From Fidelibacterota bacterium (GTDB lineage Bacteria > Marinisomatota > Marinisomatia > Marinisomatales > UBA8229): a stretch of 7,334 nucleotides of DNA. The stretch covers positions 1 through 7,334 of the forward strand of contig NYYF01000004.1 in the NCBI GenBank assembly GCA_002686675.1, read 5' to 3'. Positions 6,901 through 7,334 of the stretch are shown in pieces. The notes beneath the pieces were generated by a model that saw nothing but the letters and a program-made list of their open reading frames with translations, did not search any database and had not been told where the DNA came from. Within the stretch, counting starts at the first letter, position 1. Each line of letters opens with the position of its first letter. The translations under genes were made by a program, and so were the position numbers.

Positions 6901-7334
6901 TCACGACATTCCTACTTGAAGGTTTCTCCAGTAATTGTTTGTGGAAGTAATAAATTGTCTTGACCATTCTAAATCATTTTCCCGTTTATTTTTTTCAGGA
7001 ATCTGTTTCGCATATTTAATAAGGTCAGATCGTTTCAGTAATTCTATCCATTCTTTCAAAAGATATGTTTCCATTTGAATTAATGAACTGTACGAATCAA
7101 TCTCTTCCGTTGTCATTTCCAGGGTTTTAATATAAATGCTTGACTCAACGTATTTACGAAGGATATAGGATAATTCCACATAAAATTTCTTTACATCACA
7201 AACTTTTCTTATTAACTCAAGACTGTCCAATGCTTCCTCATACGGAGGAGGAATTATGTTCTGTATTATTTCTTTTCTCTTTTCAATTTGAATTCTCCTT
7301 GTCCAAAGATAAACCATATATCCAAATAGCAAAA
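6901..7334 (-). CDS. Membrane-anchored protein, C-terminal part, BatD/DUF4381-like (cut by right edge)
   Basis: About 143 residues are visible, ending at TGA 6903-6901. The first visible in-frame candidate start is a TTG at 7332 inside a hydrophobic stretch (LLFGYMVYLW), so the true start is probably beyond the edge and this is the end of a membrane helix followed by a cytoplasmic domain. That domain begins TRRIQIEKRKE, then IIPPPYEEALDSLELIRK (26-43), KKFYVELSYILRKYVES (48-64), LEMTTEEI (71-78) and SDLIKYAKQIPEKNKREN (102-119). This order resembles the helical C-terminal region of BatD-type and DUF4381 proteins, which lie beside MoxR ATPase and VWA-domain genes in Bacteroidetes-like genomes. 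The assignment rests on remembered motif pattern only. Nothing of a MoxR or VWA gene is visible here. All predicted content is helical, with Lys/Glu-rich surfaces. Confidence 0.6.
   Translation of the reverse strand, partial: LLFGYMVYLWTRRIQIEKRKEIIQNIIPPPYEEALDSLELIRKVCDVKKFYVELSYILRKYVESSIYIKTLEMTTEEIDSYSSLIQMETYLLKEWIELLKRSDLIKYAKQIPEKNKRENDLEWSRQFITSTNNYWRNLQVGMS

Overview
This 7.3-kb window is a compact bacterial chromosome segment with every gene on the minus strand, so transcription runs from the right edge (7334) to the left edge (1). In that order the genes are: the 3' end of a membrane-anchored protein resembling BatD/DUF4381 C-terminal domains (cut by the right edge), elongation factor P (efp), biotin carboxyl carrier protein (accB), biotin carboxylase (accC), glycine cleavage H protein (gcvH), a geranylgeranylglyceryl/heptaprenylglyceryl phosphate synthase (GGGPS/PcrB family), phosphoheptose isomerase (gmhA), a XerD-type tyrosine recombinase, an M50 site-2 protease-like membrane protein, a 47-residue single-span membrane peptide, and glutamate formimidoyltransferase (ftcD, cut by the left edge).

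From accB to ftcD the genes are almost seamless. Junctions are a few bases, direct stop/start abutment (gcvH to GGGPS), or overlaps (11 bases for GGGPS/gmhA, 4 bases for the protease and small peptide). The only gaps above about 30 bases are 38 bases between efp and accB and about 96 bases in front of the preferred efp start. I see no convincing terminator, tRNA, rRNA, insertion sequence, CRISPR array or long repeat. A single long transcript with translational coupling is the simplest reading, possibly with an extra start before efp.

The organism is probably a member of the FCB superphylum (Bacteroidetes/Marinimicrobia/Cloacimonadota-like lineages). The reasons are moderate-to-low GC by eye, a bacterial group-II-like GGGPS of about 255 residues, a BatD-type C-terminal domain, GmhA implying a Gram-negative LPS-type envelope, and weak Shine-Dalgarno signals at several starts. 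The phylum is an inference and was not tested.

By function the middle of the cluster is mostly about membrane building and swinging-arm carriers. AccB and AccC begin fatty acid synthesis. GcvH carries lipoate, which is itself derived from octanoyl-ACP. GGGPS makes the first bond of archaeal-type sn-glycerol-1-phosphate ether lipids, and GmhA starts heptose synthesis for LPS core. The most interesting points are the archaeal-type lipid enzyme embedded between ordinary bacterial envelope genes, the tiny coupled membrane peptide at 961-1104, and the non-ATG starts of efp and gcvH. I did not find clear evidence of a new defence or mobile system; this is largely a housekeeping region.
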